This document shows positions 1 to 5,184 of a DNA stretch of 8,631 bases, one piece after another. Origin of the DNA: an uncultured Anaerolineae bacterium (GTDB lineage Bacteria > Chloroflexota > Anaerolineae > Anaerolineales > Villigracilaceae); contig CAIRYE010000244.1 of assembly GCA_903882765.1 (NCBI GenBank), positions 1-8,631 of the forward strand. The letters run 5' to 3'. Positions within the stretch are counted from its first letter, which is position 1. Each line of letters starts with the position of its first letter. The position numbers and the translations under genes were made by a program. The notes under the pieces were generated by a model, which was given only the letters and a program-made list of their open reading frames with translations, ran no database searches and was not told where the DNA came from.

Positions 1-649
1 CCGCGCCATTCCCAAACAATTGCAGAGCGTTCTTATCCATCGATTCGCAGGTGAAGCGGCTAAGCCCCTCAATGCCACCCACTAAAACCTTCTTGCCTTT
101 CATCGCCTGCGCGATGATGTTGCTGCCGGTTTTCCCGAGGCTTTCATTCAAAACCAATTGCAACGCCCCCATAGAACCATCGCAAGCTTTATGAATATCA
201 ACCTTGATGGCGTCAGCCCGCAAGCCGGCCTTTTTGGCAATAATGGTTAAATAATCTTCGCAAACGGGGCCGCTGGTGCCAATAAATAGACCGTCAACTT
301 CTTCCGGCTTCCACCCATTCGCAGCTACCGCCGCTTCGATCAACCTAGTACCAACTTCTACCTCTACCGCTTGGTTTTCTTCAGCGCTGAGACGGGGAAT
401 ATGATGTCTGCTGAGGAAACCTAATTCATCGAGGTTCATCACGTCCTCGGCTGGCAGCTGGGCATGAAGCCTATCTGAAACTAATGCGGGGAGTTGTTCG
501 TTGCTAAAGCTATCGCCCCAAGCCGCGTACGCGCCATTTACGCCTAACGCCTTGTTTTGAACGGTCTCAATTCCCATTGGAATGCCGCCGTTGATCTTTA
601 TATCGCTAATAACTACCTTCTCCCTATTGAAGAAAGAATGAGTGTCCAT
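1..649 (-). CDS. FabH-like 3-oxoacyl-ACP synthase III (KAS III), 3' end missing
   Basis: The minus-strand frame opens with ATG at 649-647 and stays open for 216 codons to the window edge, so the C-terminus is missing. An AAGGA Shine-Dalgarno lies about 7 nt upstream of the start. Thiolase-fold KAS III features are visible. HIPRLSAEEN at residues 83-92 matches the GIRxRHxAxxxE area of FabH. LFIGTS is at 121-126. The nucleophile Cys156 sits in KACDGSMGAL, and LFGNGA at 211-216 matches the LFGDGAGA strand of the family. The His and Asn of the Cys-His-Asn triad would lie beyond the edge. Family knowledge: these enzymes condense an acyl-CoA with malonyl-ACP to start fatty acid synthesis, or make related Claisen products (OleA-like, HMG-CoA synthase-like). 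The N-terminal 80 residues are longer and less FabH-like than usual, so the substrate is not assignable. KAS III family membership is confident, the exact role is not. Confidence 0.85.
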   Translation of the reverse strand, partial: MDTHSFFNREKVVISDIKINGGIPMGIETVQNKALGVNGAYAAWGDSFSNEQLPALVSDRLHAQLPAEDVMNLDELGFLSRHHIPRLSAEENQAVEVEVGTRLIEAAVAANGWKPEEVDGLFIGTSGPVCEDYLTIIAKKAGLRADAIKVDIHKACDGSMGALQLVLNESLGKTGSNIIAQAMKGKKVLVGGIEGLSRFTCESMDKNALQLFGNGA

Positions 650-759
650 TTTTTAGTCCTTTTGAATGTTTGTTTAAGCATATAACACTCCTATTTTGAT
701 AAAGCTACTAATTAGGATTGAATTTATAATATTAAAAAATATATTTTAAGGATTGTGAT
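650..759. promoter_or_regulatory. Divergent promoter region between the KAS III gene and the deaminase gene
   Basis: This is the 110-bp AT-rich spacer between two divergent genes. On the plus strand a perfect TATAAT lies at 725-730, followed by an AAGGA ribosome-binding site at 748-752, 7 nt before the deaminase ATG. No good -35 is seen at 16-18 bp; TTGATA at 696-701 is 23 bp away, which is too far. A TTAAAA/TTTTAA inverted repeat (732-737 and 744-749) lies between the -10 box and the RBS. On the minus strand TGTTATATG (around 682-690) is a weak extended -10 candidate for the KAS III gene. The promoter calls are inferences from sequence only. Confidence 0.5.
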
Positions 760-1191
760 ATGCGACCTGATTGGGATTCCTACTTCATGAAAATCGCTTT
801 TGCGGTATCTGAACGCTCTACTTGCGACCGAGCCTTTGTGGGGTGTGTGTTGGTAAACGACAAACAAATTCTAACTACCGGCTTCAATGGCTCCCCTGCC
901 GGGCAGGAACATTGCGACTCTGCCGGCCATTTATTGGTAGACGGTCATTGCATCCGAACCATCCATGCCGAAACGAACTCCATTATTCAAGCCGCCTTGC
1001 ATGGAATATCAACCAAAAACGCCACTTGTTATGTTACTCACTTACCCTGTGTAAATTGCACTAAAGTGTTGATCAACGCTGGGATCAAACGAATCGTGTA
1101 CAGTGTTGCCTATCGATACGATGTTAACGCTCAAAAGTTTTTAAACGCCGCCAACATTGAATTGGCACAACTTGATTATTTTCCCGACTAA
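760..1191 (+). CDS. Deoxycytidylate (dCMP) deaminase family protein
   Basis: A 143-residue zinc-dependent deaminase. The catalytic signature is complete: HAE at residues 69-71 (zinc ligand His69, proton-shuttle Glu71) and PCVNC at 96-100 (zinc ligands Cys97 and Cys100). The family motif FNGSPAG at 42-48 and Cys22 in STCDR are also typical of dCMP deaminases and ComEB. A further Cys/His group (His51, Cys52, His57, His63, Cys64) could form the structural second zinc site known in some members. The expected reaction is dCMP to dUMP plus ammonia in the cytosol, feeding thymidylate synthesis. The length suits a minimal family member (Bacillus ComEB is longer). AAGGA at 748-752 supports the start. 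The gene stands alone: divergent from KAS III and convergent with the regulator downstream, sharing 4 bp with it. A different nucleoside or nucleotide deaminase specificity cannot be excluded. Confidence 0.9.
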   Translation: MRPDWDSYFMKIAFAVSERSTCDRAFVGCVLVNDKQILTTGFNGSPAGQEHCDSAGHLLVDGHCIRTIHAETNSIIQAALHGISTKNATCYVTHLPCVNCTKVLINAGIKRIVYSVAYRYDVNAQKFLNAANIELAQLDYFPD

Positions 1192-1793
1192 CCCAAGGTA
1201 AATTTGCACACTCGATGCCCTGTATCTGATAATTCAAACCTCTTGGTCTGATCTATAGGCCTACCAAGCGCATTTTGCAGAAGCCTTTGGTCGAGCCCGC
1301 AGAACAATTTTTCCCTATTTTCTATCATCGCGTAAGGGCAAGACTCGAATATGACCTGAGGGGAATTTTTATGGACCTCCCATCGAGCTTGGTAACCGCT
1401 TTTGGTGAGCTGGTCTACCAACTGAATGAGCCGGATCGTCAAATTTTCAGCTTTTTCAGGATTGGCTATTCTGATCTTCTTCCCAATTTCTTTAAGCAGA
1501 GCATTGATCATTTCTTCAGTGACAGAACTAGTTTCAAGGATAATGGATAGGATCTGAGCAAAATTAATAACGGTATCTTTTTCGATCACTTCGTAGGTCT
1601 GGAAGGGTCTTCCCCGTTCATTTTTTAAACGAGTGGATGAAACAGTTATGCGGCCTTCTTCCGCCAGTAAGAGCAAATGATGGCGCGCTGTAGCGCCGGA
1701 AATGGCGAATCGGCGCGAGATCTCATCGGAAGTTGCCAAGGGGTGCTTGCTTAGGTATTCAAAGATGGAATTGCGGGTTGTTATTTTTGGCAT
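1188..1793 (-). CDS. SufR-like winged-helix transcriptional regulator with C-terminal cysteines
   Basis: The start is set at 1793 (MPKITTRN, 201 aa), because a near-perfect GGAGGTGA lies at 1809-1802, 8 nt upstream. A longer reading from ATG 1811 would put that Shine-Dalgarno inside the coding region. Residues 8-70 form a DeoR/ArsR-type winged helix-turn-helix: ATSDEISRRF, then recognition helix SGATARHHLLLL, and wing ERGRPFQTYEV at 59-69. That GRPxxxY wing is characteristic of SufR-type repressors. Residues 75-135 look helical and may form the dimer interface. The C-terminal domain carries ESCPYAM with Cys152, then Cys165 and Cys196, spaced C-x12-C-x30-C. C-x12-C matches the first half of the SufR 4Fe-4S motif, but the intermediate Cys expected around 179 is absent. 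The gene diverges from iscX-nuoBCDI across a palindrome, so autoregulation and control of that operon are likely. Cluster binding is inference; a metal, thiol or other ligand is possible. Confidence 0.82.
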   Translation of the reverse strand: MPKITTRNSIFEYLSKHPLATSDEISRRFAISGATARHHLLLLAEEGRITVSSTRLKNERGRPFQTYEVIEKDTVINFAQILSIILETSSVTEEMINALLKEIGKKIRIANPEKAENLTIRLIQLVDQLTKSGYQARWEVHKNSPQVIFESCPYAMIENREKLFCGLDQRLLQNALGRPIDQTKRFELSDTGHRVCKFTLG

Positions 1794-1801
1794 GATGAAT
1801 G

Positions 1802-1809
1802 TCACCTCC
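1802..1809 (-). promoter_or_regulatory. Strong Shine-Dalgarno deciding the regulator start
   Basis: Read on the minus strand this is GGAGGTGA, an 8-base match to the anti-Shine-Dalgarno complement, followed by 8 nt and ATG at 1793-1791. The upstream ATG at 1811-1809 overlaps this element, so it is an unlikely initiator. This is the strongest ribosome-binding site in the window, in contrast with iscX across the same spacer, which has none. Confidence 0.85.
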
Positions 1810-1812
1810 ATA

Positions 1813-1854
1813 TGATTATAATTATGCTGAAATATATCATCGTAATTATAATCA
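1813..1854. promoter_or_regulatory. Perfect 12-bp inverted repeat, probable operator of the divergent regulator
   Basis: The arms TGATTATAATTA (1813-1824) and TAATTATAATCA (1843-1854) are perfect reverse complements separated by 18 nt. Each arm contains the 8-bp palindrome ATTATAAT (1815-1822 and 1845-1852). The two palindrome centres are 30 bp apart, close to three helical turns. The palindrome includes TATAAT read on either strand, so each core can also serve as a -10 box in both directions. The element lies between the regulator and iscX start codons, where a dimeric winged-helix repressor would be expected to bind. Operator function is inferred. AT richness raises the chance of accidental symmetry, but a 12/12 match is still notable. 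Confidence 0.6.
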
Positions 1855-1871
1855 ACAACTTTAATTTAACT

Positions 1872-1877
1872 TATAAT
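1872..1877 (+). promoter_or_regulatory. TATAAT -10 box, likely leaderless promoter of iscX-nuoBCDI
   Basis: A perfect TATAAT ends 6 nt before the iscX ATG at 1884, so the expected transcription start falls on or next to the A of that ATG. No Shine-Dalgarno precedes 1884, which agrees with leaderless initiation. No recognisable -35 exists. The 17-bp position (1849-1854, TAATCA) falls inside the right arm of the inverted repeat, so a repressor there would block polymerase. An alternative -10 at 1847-1852 would give a leader of about 25 nt that still lacks an SD. Confidence 0.5.
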
Positions 1878-1883
1878 TGGCTT

Positions 1884-2090
1884 ATGGATTGGAAAGTTTC
1901 GTGGGATTCTACCGTTGAGATCGTGCAATTGCTCAAAAAAGCCCACCCCCAAACGGATATTACGCAACTTTCGTTATCGACACTTTTCAGTTGGGTGACC
2001 GCCCTGCCGGAATTTGAGGATGATCCAGGTTTGGCGAACGAGAAGATTTTAAATGATATTCTAATTGAATGGTTAGAGGAGAATTTATGA
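1884..2090 (+). CDS. iscX: IscX-type Fe-S cluster assembly protein
   Basis: A 68-residue acidic protein that aligns without gaps, from residue 5, to E. coli IscX (66 aa) as I recall that sequence. Shared features are Trp7, EI at 12-13, Pro22, Trp37, FEDDP at 44-48, NEKIL at 52-56 and the terminal IL..WLEE at 59-66. Family knowledge: IscX is a small acidic helical protein that binds iron and the cysteine desulfurase IscS near the frataxin site, modulating Fe-S cluster assembly in the cytosol. The start is set at 1884, because homology begins here. The in-frame ATGs at 1812 and 1824 would add a hydrophobic tail translated from the palindrome. The stop TGA overlaps the nuoB ATG (ATGA at 2087-2090), so the two are translationally coupled. 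No iscS, iscU or hscA is nearby, which is unusual for iscX. Confidence 0.85.
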   Translation: MDWKVSWDSTVEIVQLLKKAHPQTDITQLSLSTLFSWVTALPEFEDDPGLANEKILNDILIEWLEENL

Positions 2091-2752
2091 GCATAAACGA
2101 ACTGAACCTCCCGGATTTCAACATTCCGGATGATATGGAAGGTAAGGTTACCGTTACAACGTTAGACCGTTTGTACAATTTTGGCAGAAGGTCTTCCCTT
2201 TGGCCAATGATGTTCGGTCTTGCCTGCTGCGCCATCGAAATGATCGCCGCCCAAGCAGCCCGTTACGATATGGCCCGCTTCGGGATGGAAGTTATGCGAC
2301 CAAGCCCTAGGCAATGCGATGTGATGATCGTGGCTGGTACAGTTACCAAGAAAATGGTTCCTTCTATCGTACGGCTTTACAACCAAATGGCAGAACCAAA
2401 ATATGTGGTCGCTATGGGTGCCTGCGCTTCCAGCGGTGGACCATTCAAGGAAGGGTACAACGTGGTTGCTGGTATTGATAAATACCTGCCGGTTGACGTT
2501 TACATTCCCGGATGCCCTCCTACCCCTCAAGCCCTAATGGCCGGCATGATCAAACTTCAGGAAAAGATCGACAAACAATCGATCAGCAAAGTTCGTTGGT
2601 ATCAAAAAGGACCAGATTCCGTTGAGATCGCTGTTCCATTTTTAGGCCCAGACCTGATCGATCCCCGACGTATTCCTGATATCAAAGCAAAATCTGCCGA
2701 ATTAGCCGTAGCGGCCGTAGCCCCCGCAGCAGAATCATCCACTGAAGGTTAA
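2087..2752 (+). CDS. nuoB: NADH-quinone oxidoreductase subunit B (NuoB), holds cluster N2
   Basis: A 221-residue NuoB/PSST subunit of complex I, on the peripheral arm at the quinone site. All four ligands of 4Fe-4S cluster N2 are visible: the tandem Cys47-Cys48 (GLACCAIEM), Cys113 (GACASSGG) and Cys143 (PGCPPTPQAL). RYDMARFGMEVMR at 59-71 is the conserved loop near the quinone chamber. The start at 2087 is chosen because GAGGAG at 2076-2081 sits 5 nt upstream. The in-frame ATG at 2069 lies before that SD and would add six residues. The first base group overlaps the iscX stop (ATGA). The last 20 residues are Ala-rich and poorly conserved. nuoCD follows after 13 bp. Family assignment is secure, and the cysteine pattern separates it from unrelated oxidoreductases. 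Confidence 0.97.
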   Translation: MSINELNLPDFNIPDDMEGKVTVTTLDRLYNFGRRSSLWPMMFGLACCAIEMIAAQAARYDMARFGMEVMRPSPRQCDVMIVAGTVTKKMVPSIVRLYNQMAEPKYVVAMGACASSGGPFKEGYNVVAGIDKYLPVDVYIPGCPPTPQALMAGMIKLQEKIDKQSISKVRWYQKGPDSVEIAVPFLGPDLIDPRRIPDIKAKSAELAVAAVAPAAESSTEG

Positions 2753-2765
2753 AGGGAGAATTGAA

Positions 2766-4511
2766 ATGGATTCAACAAAAAATACTGATGTACTAGATCT
2801 CGCTAACCTTTATAAGGATTCTGTTAAGGCGGATGATCGACCTGGATTTTCAGGTTTTATCATTGCCAAAGAAAAATTATTCGACATTGCCAAAGACCTT
2901 CGGGATAAATATGGCTATGATTATCTCTCCTGCGTTAGCGGTGTAGATTACCCTGAAACAAATAGCATGGAAGTTGTTTACCATGCCTATCGCTCCAGCG
3001 GTGGATCAGCTTTGGTTTTCAAAACCCAAGTTGAACGAGTGGATCCGATGGAAGTGCCCTCCTTGATCTCAATTTGGCCTGGCGTCGACTTGCAGGAACG
3101 CGAGATCTGGGACCTGTTCGGCATCAAATTTGCCGGCCACCCTGATCTGAGAAGGATCTTGATGTGGGAGGGCTTTGAAGGCCACCCAATGCGCAAAGAC
3201 TGGAAAGAAGCATTTTACGAGGAAGAGGCAAAACCCCTCAAAAGCCGCTGGCCAGATGGAAATCACAAATATGCCGAAGCCAAAGCCGCTTATGGCGATA
3301 ATATCAATTTTGAAGCGGGATTTGACCCTGAAAAATGGACTCCAACCGACCCTGAAGAAGCGCTCTATTCCGCTTTGAAAAAATATCAGACCGAGGATGT
3401 TGACGGAATTAAGACCGACCACCTCTTGATCAATATGGGGCCGCAACACCCATCCACACATGGTGTTTTTAGAGCTGTGGTTATTTTGGATGGTGAAGAG
3501 ATCGTAAGTCTAAAACCAGTGATGGGCTATTTACACCGCAACCACGAGAAGATCGGCGAACGCAACACCTTCCTTCAAAATATCCCCTTTACCGATCGCT
3601 TGGATTATTTCAATTCCATGTACAGCGCCTGGGGATACTCCCTGGCTGTTGAGCGATTACTTGGTTTGGCAGTACCCGAGCGCGCTGAGTACATTCGTGT
3701 GATCTTTGGTGAAATGAGCCGTATTCAGAACCACTTGATCTTATTCGGTATGCTCTGGAACGATCTTGGCGCGTACTTTACACCGGCATTATATGCCTTT
3801 GAAGAACGAGAATTGATGCTCGACATCTTCGAAGCTGTTTCTGGTTCGCGAATGATGTGCAACTATCATCGTTTTGGCGGTGTAGTTCGCGATATTGATC
3901 CGGCTAGCATGCAGAAGATCAAAGAATTGGTCTATGAACGCTTGCCTCGTAAGATCGAAGAATTTGACCGATTGCTCAGCGAAAATGAAATTTTTGTTTC
4001 TCGTATGAAGGGAATTGGTTACCTTAGCCCTGAGGATTGCTTGGCCTACTCTGTTTCTGGTCCAACCCTACGCGCCGCTGGCATTCCATACGATATTCGC
4101 CGCGCCGAGCCTTATGGGGTTTATGACCGCTTCGAATTCGATATTCCTCTTCGCTACAACAGCGATCTGCTTGACCGGTATTTGGTTCGCATTGATGAGA
4201 TCAAACAATCTGTTCGAATTTTACAGCAAGCCCTCCGTGATATTCCCGAAGGCCCAGTTTTGACTGGCAAACCATCCTACCAGATCAAAGTTCCCGCGGG
4301 TGAAACCTATGGCCGTGTTGAAGCGCCAAAAGGTGAATTGGGATATTATGTGGTTTCAAACGGCAAGGGAAACCCATATCGATATAAGATCCGAACTCCA
4401 TCGTTCGTTAATGTCACCTCAGTAGAGAAAATGTGCGTAGGCACCAAGATCGCTGATTTCGTGACGATCCTTGGAATGGTCGATATTGTGTTAGGCGAAG
4501 TGGATCGATAG
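2766..4511 (+). CDS. nuoCD: Fused NADH-quinone oxidoreductase subunit C/D (NuoCD)
   Basis: A 581-residue fusion of the 30-kDa and 49-kDa complex I subunits, as in E. coli. The NuoC part (about 1-150) carries the signature around 111-146, with EREIWDLFG, GHPDLRRIL and GHPMRKDW. A charged linker of about 65 residues (150-215) follows. NuoD begins with NMGPQHPSTHGVFR (223-236), GYLHRNHEKIGERN (254-267) and RLDYFNSM (278-285). Its Tyr281 matches the quinone-binding Tyr known from the Thermus subunit. It ends with VTILGMVDIVLGEVDR. The CxxC pairs that bind NiFe in related hydrogenase large subunits are absent, so this is a quinone reductase subunit and not an Ech/Mbh hydrogenase. GGGAG at 2754-2758 supports the start, and the gene is 11 bp from nuoI. 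Together with NuoB it forms the quinone cavity. Confidence 0.97.
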   Translation: MDSTKNTDVLDLANLYKDSVKADDRPGFSGFIIAKEKLFDIAKDLRDKYGYDYLSCVSGVDYPETNSMEVVYHAYRSSGGSALVFKTQVERVDPMEVPSLISIWPGVDLQEREIWDLFGIKFAGHPDLRRILMWEGFEGHPMRKDWKEAFYEEEAKPLKSRWPDGNHKYAEAKAAYGDNINFEAGFDPEKWTPTDPEEALYSALKKYQTEDVDGIKTDHLLINMGPQHPSTHGVFRAVVILDGEEIVSLKPVMGYLHRNHEKIGERNTFLQNIPFTDRLDYFNSMYSAWGYSLAVERLLGLAVPERAEYIRVIFGEMSRIQNHLILFGMLWNDLGAYFTPALYAFEERELMLDIFEAVSGSRMMCNYHRFGGVVRDIDPASMQKIKELVYERLPRKIEEFDRLLSENEIFVSRMKGIGYLSPEDCLAYSVSGPTLRAAGIPYDIRRAEPYGVYDRFEFDIPLRYNSDLLDRYLVRIDEIKQSVRILQQALRDIPEGPVLTGKPSYQIKVPAGETYGRVEAPKGELGYYVVSNGKGNPYRYKIRTPSFVNVTSVEKMCVGTKIADFVTILGMVDIVLGEVDR

Positions 4512-4522
4512 GAGAAAACAAT

Positions 4523-5107
4523 ATGTATGGAATTGGATTAATAAAAGGTCTGAGCGTTACCCTAAATCGCTTTGTTGAATCATATACGGAAGATATTCGT
4601 TGGCTCGTCAAACGCTACGCTAAAGTAGATTTTCGATCGAGCAAAGATGCCAAAGGTACCTTCACCATCGAGTATCCCGAACAACAATTGAATATTCCAG
4701 AAGAATTCCGCTTCACGCCTTTCCTTGTGTATGATGAAGGCGAAAATGGCGAGAAGAATATCCGCTGCACCTCCTGCGGTATTTGCGCCAAGGCTTGCCC
4801 TCCACAATGTATTTGGATCGTGAGAACGGTAGACCCCGCCACCGGTCGTCCACAGCCGCAACCAGCCGAATTCTATATCGACGCTGATATTTGTATGAAT
4901 TGTGGTTTCTGCGCGGAGTTCTGCCCATTCGACGCCATCAAAATGAACCATGATTTTGAACAGTCCTCGTACACTCGTAATCTCAAGAACAAAGAGATAT
5001 TATTGCAACCGGCTTCATACTATGCCAACATTCGACCTTTAAACTATGCGAAGGAAGAAGCGGCAAGGGCAGAGAAAGCAGCTGCCAAAGCCGCGGCAAA
5101 AGCGTAG
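4523..5107 (+). CDS. nuoI: NADH-quinone oxidoreductase subunit I (NuoI), 2x[4Fe-4S] ferredoxin-like
   Basis: A 194-residue NuoI/TYKY subunit with two ferredoxin motifs: Cys82-x2-Cys85-x2-Cys88-x3-Cys92-Pro and Cys124-x2-Cys127-x2-Cys130-x3-Cys134-Pro. These bind clusters N6a and N6b, which pass electrons towards N2 in NuoB. The N-terminal helix (GLIKGLSVTLNRFVES) is the membrane-contact helix typical of NuoI. Residues 68-80 and 101-116 form acidic and Pro/Gln-rich insertions between conserved blocks. The tail (about 175-194) is an Ala/Lys/Glu repeat. AGGAGAA at 4510-4516 overlaps the nuoCD stop and serves as RBS. It is the last gene before the terminator at 5125-5166. nuoH, which usually lies between nuoD and nuoI, is absent. 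Confidence 0.96.
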   Translation: MYGIGLIKGLSVTLNRFVESYTEDIRWLVKRYAKVDFRSSKDAKGTFTIEYPEQQLNIPEEFRFTPFLVYDEGENGEKNIRCTSCGICAKACPPQCIWIVRTVDPATGRPQPQPAEFYIDADICMNCGFCAEFCPFDAIKMNHDFEQSSYTRNLKNKEILLQPASYYANIRPLNYAKEEAARAEKAAAKAAAKA

Positions 5108-5119
5108 AATTTCCTAATT

Positions 5120-5148
5120 CGGACAAAAAGTGCAGATTAAGGTATAAT
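5120..5148 (+). promoter_or_regulatory. Candidate sigma-70-type promoter for mrp, nested in the terminator
   Basis: The -35 CGGACA (5120-5125, 4/6 to TTGACA), a 17-bp spacer and a perfect -10 TATAAT (5143-5148) form a well-spaced promoter. The -10 lies in the loop of the terminator hairpin and the spacer is its left arm. Transcription should start near 5154-5156, within the right arm. The new mRNA would therefore lack the hairpin and carry a leader of about 30 nt, with TAAGG at 5173-5177 as RBS for mrp. This is a sequence-based inference. Confidence 0.6.
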
Positions 5149-5166
5149 TTTTAATCTGCACTTTTT
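5125..5166. terminator. Bidirectional-type Rho-independent terminator after nuoI
   Basis: A perfect 16-bp stem: AAAAAGTGCAGATTAA (5125-5140) pairs with TTAATCTGCACTTTTT (5151-5166) around the 10-nt loop GGTATAATTT. It begins 17 nt after the nuoI stop. The right arm ends in a T tract on the plus strand and the left arm gives a T tract on the minus strand. The stem core GTGCAG is only moderately GC-rich. It should end the iscX-nuo transcript, with possible read-through into mrp. Confidence 0.85.
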
Positions 5167-5181
5167 AATTATTAAGGTATA
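5136..5181 (+). repeat. 11-bp direct repeat flanking the mrp leader
   Basis: ATTAAGGTATA occurs at 5136-5146, across the hairpin arm and loop, and again at 5171-5181, just before the mrp start codon. The offset is 35 bp. The first copy carries the start of the -10 box and the second carries the TAAGG ribosome-binding site. It may be a chance duplication in AT-rich DNA or a regulator site. Confidence 0.4.
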
Positions 5182-5184
5182 TAC

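Noticed and set aside
696..730. TTGATA/TATAAT as a full promoter for the deaminase
   Set aside because: The spacer is 23 bp, too long for a standard promoter; only the -10 box is kept as a candidate.
895..907. CCTGCC-G-GGCAGG hairpin within the deaminase gene
   Set aside because: It is short, lacks a T tract, and encodes the conserved SPAGQ motif, so it is likely incidental.
1275..1550. 91-aa plus-strand reading frame opposite the regulator
   Set aside because: It is a shadow of the regulator gene, with no SD and no recognisable family features.
1794..1811. Six-codon upstream start for the regulator (ATG 1811)
   Set aside because: The GGAGGTGA at 1809-1802 would lie within the coding region and is ideally placed for ATG 1793.
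1812..1883. N-terminal extension of the iscX frame from ATG 1812 (hydrophobic Ile/Asn-rich peptide)
   Set aside because: It is the translation of the AT-rich palindrome and promoter boxes, has no Shine-Dalgarno, and IscX homology begins near 1884.
2069..2086. Upstream ATG 2069 for nuoB
   Set aside because: The GAGGAG at 2076-2081 is downstream of it and fits the ATG at 2087, which also makes the usual ATGA coupling with iscX.
3069..3461. 130-aa minus-strand reading frame in nuoCD
   Set aside because: It lies wholly opposite strongly conserved NuoC/NuoD coding sequence and shows no domain.
2766..4511. Ech/Mbh-type hydrogenase rather than complex I
   Set aside because: NuoD lacks both CxxC pairs needed for NiFe binding and keeps the quinone-site His and Tyr motifs.
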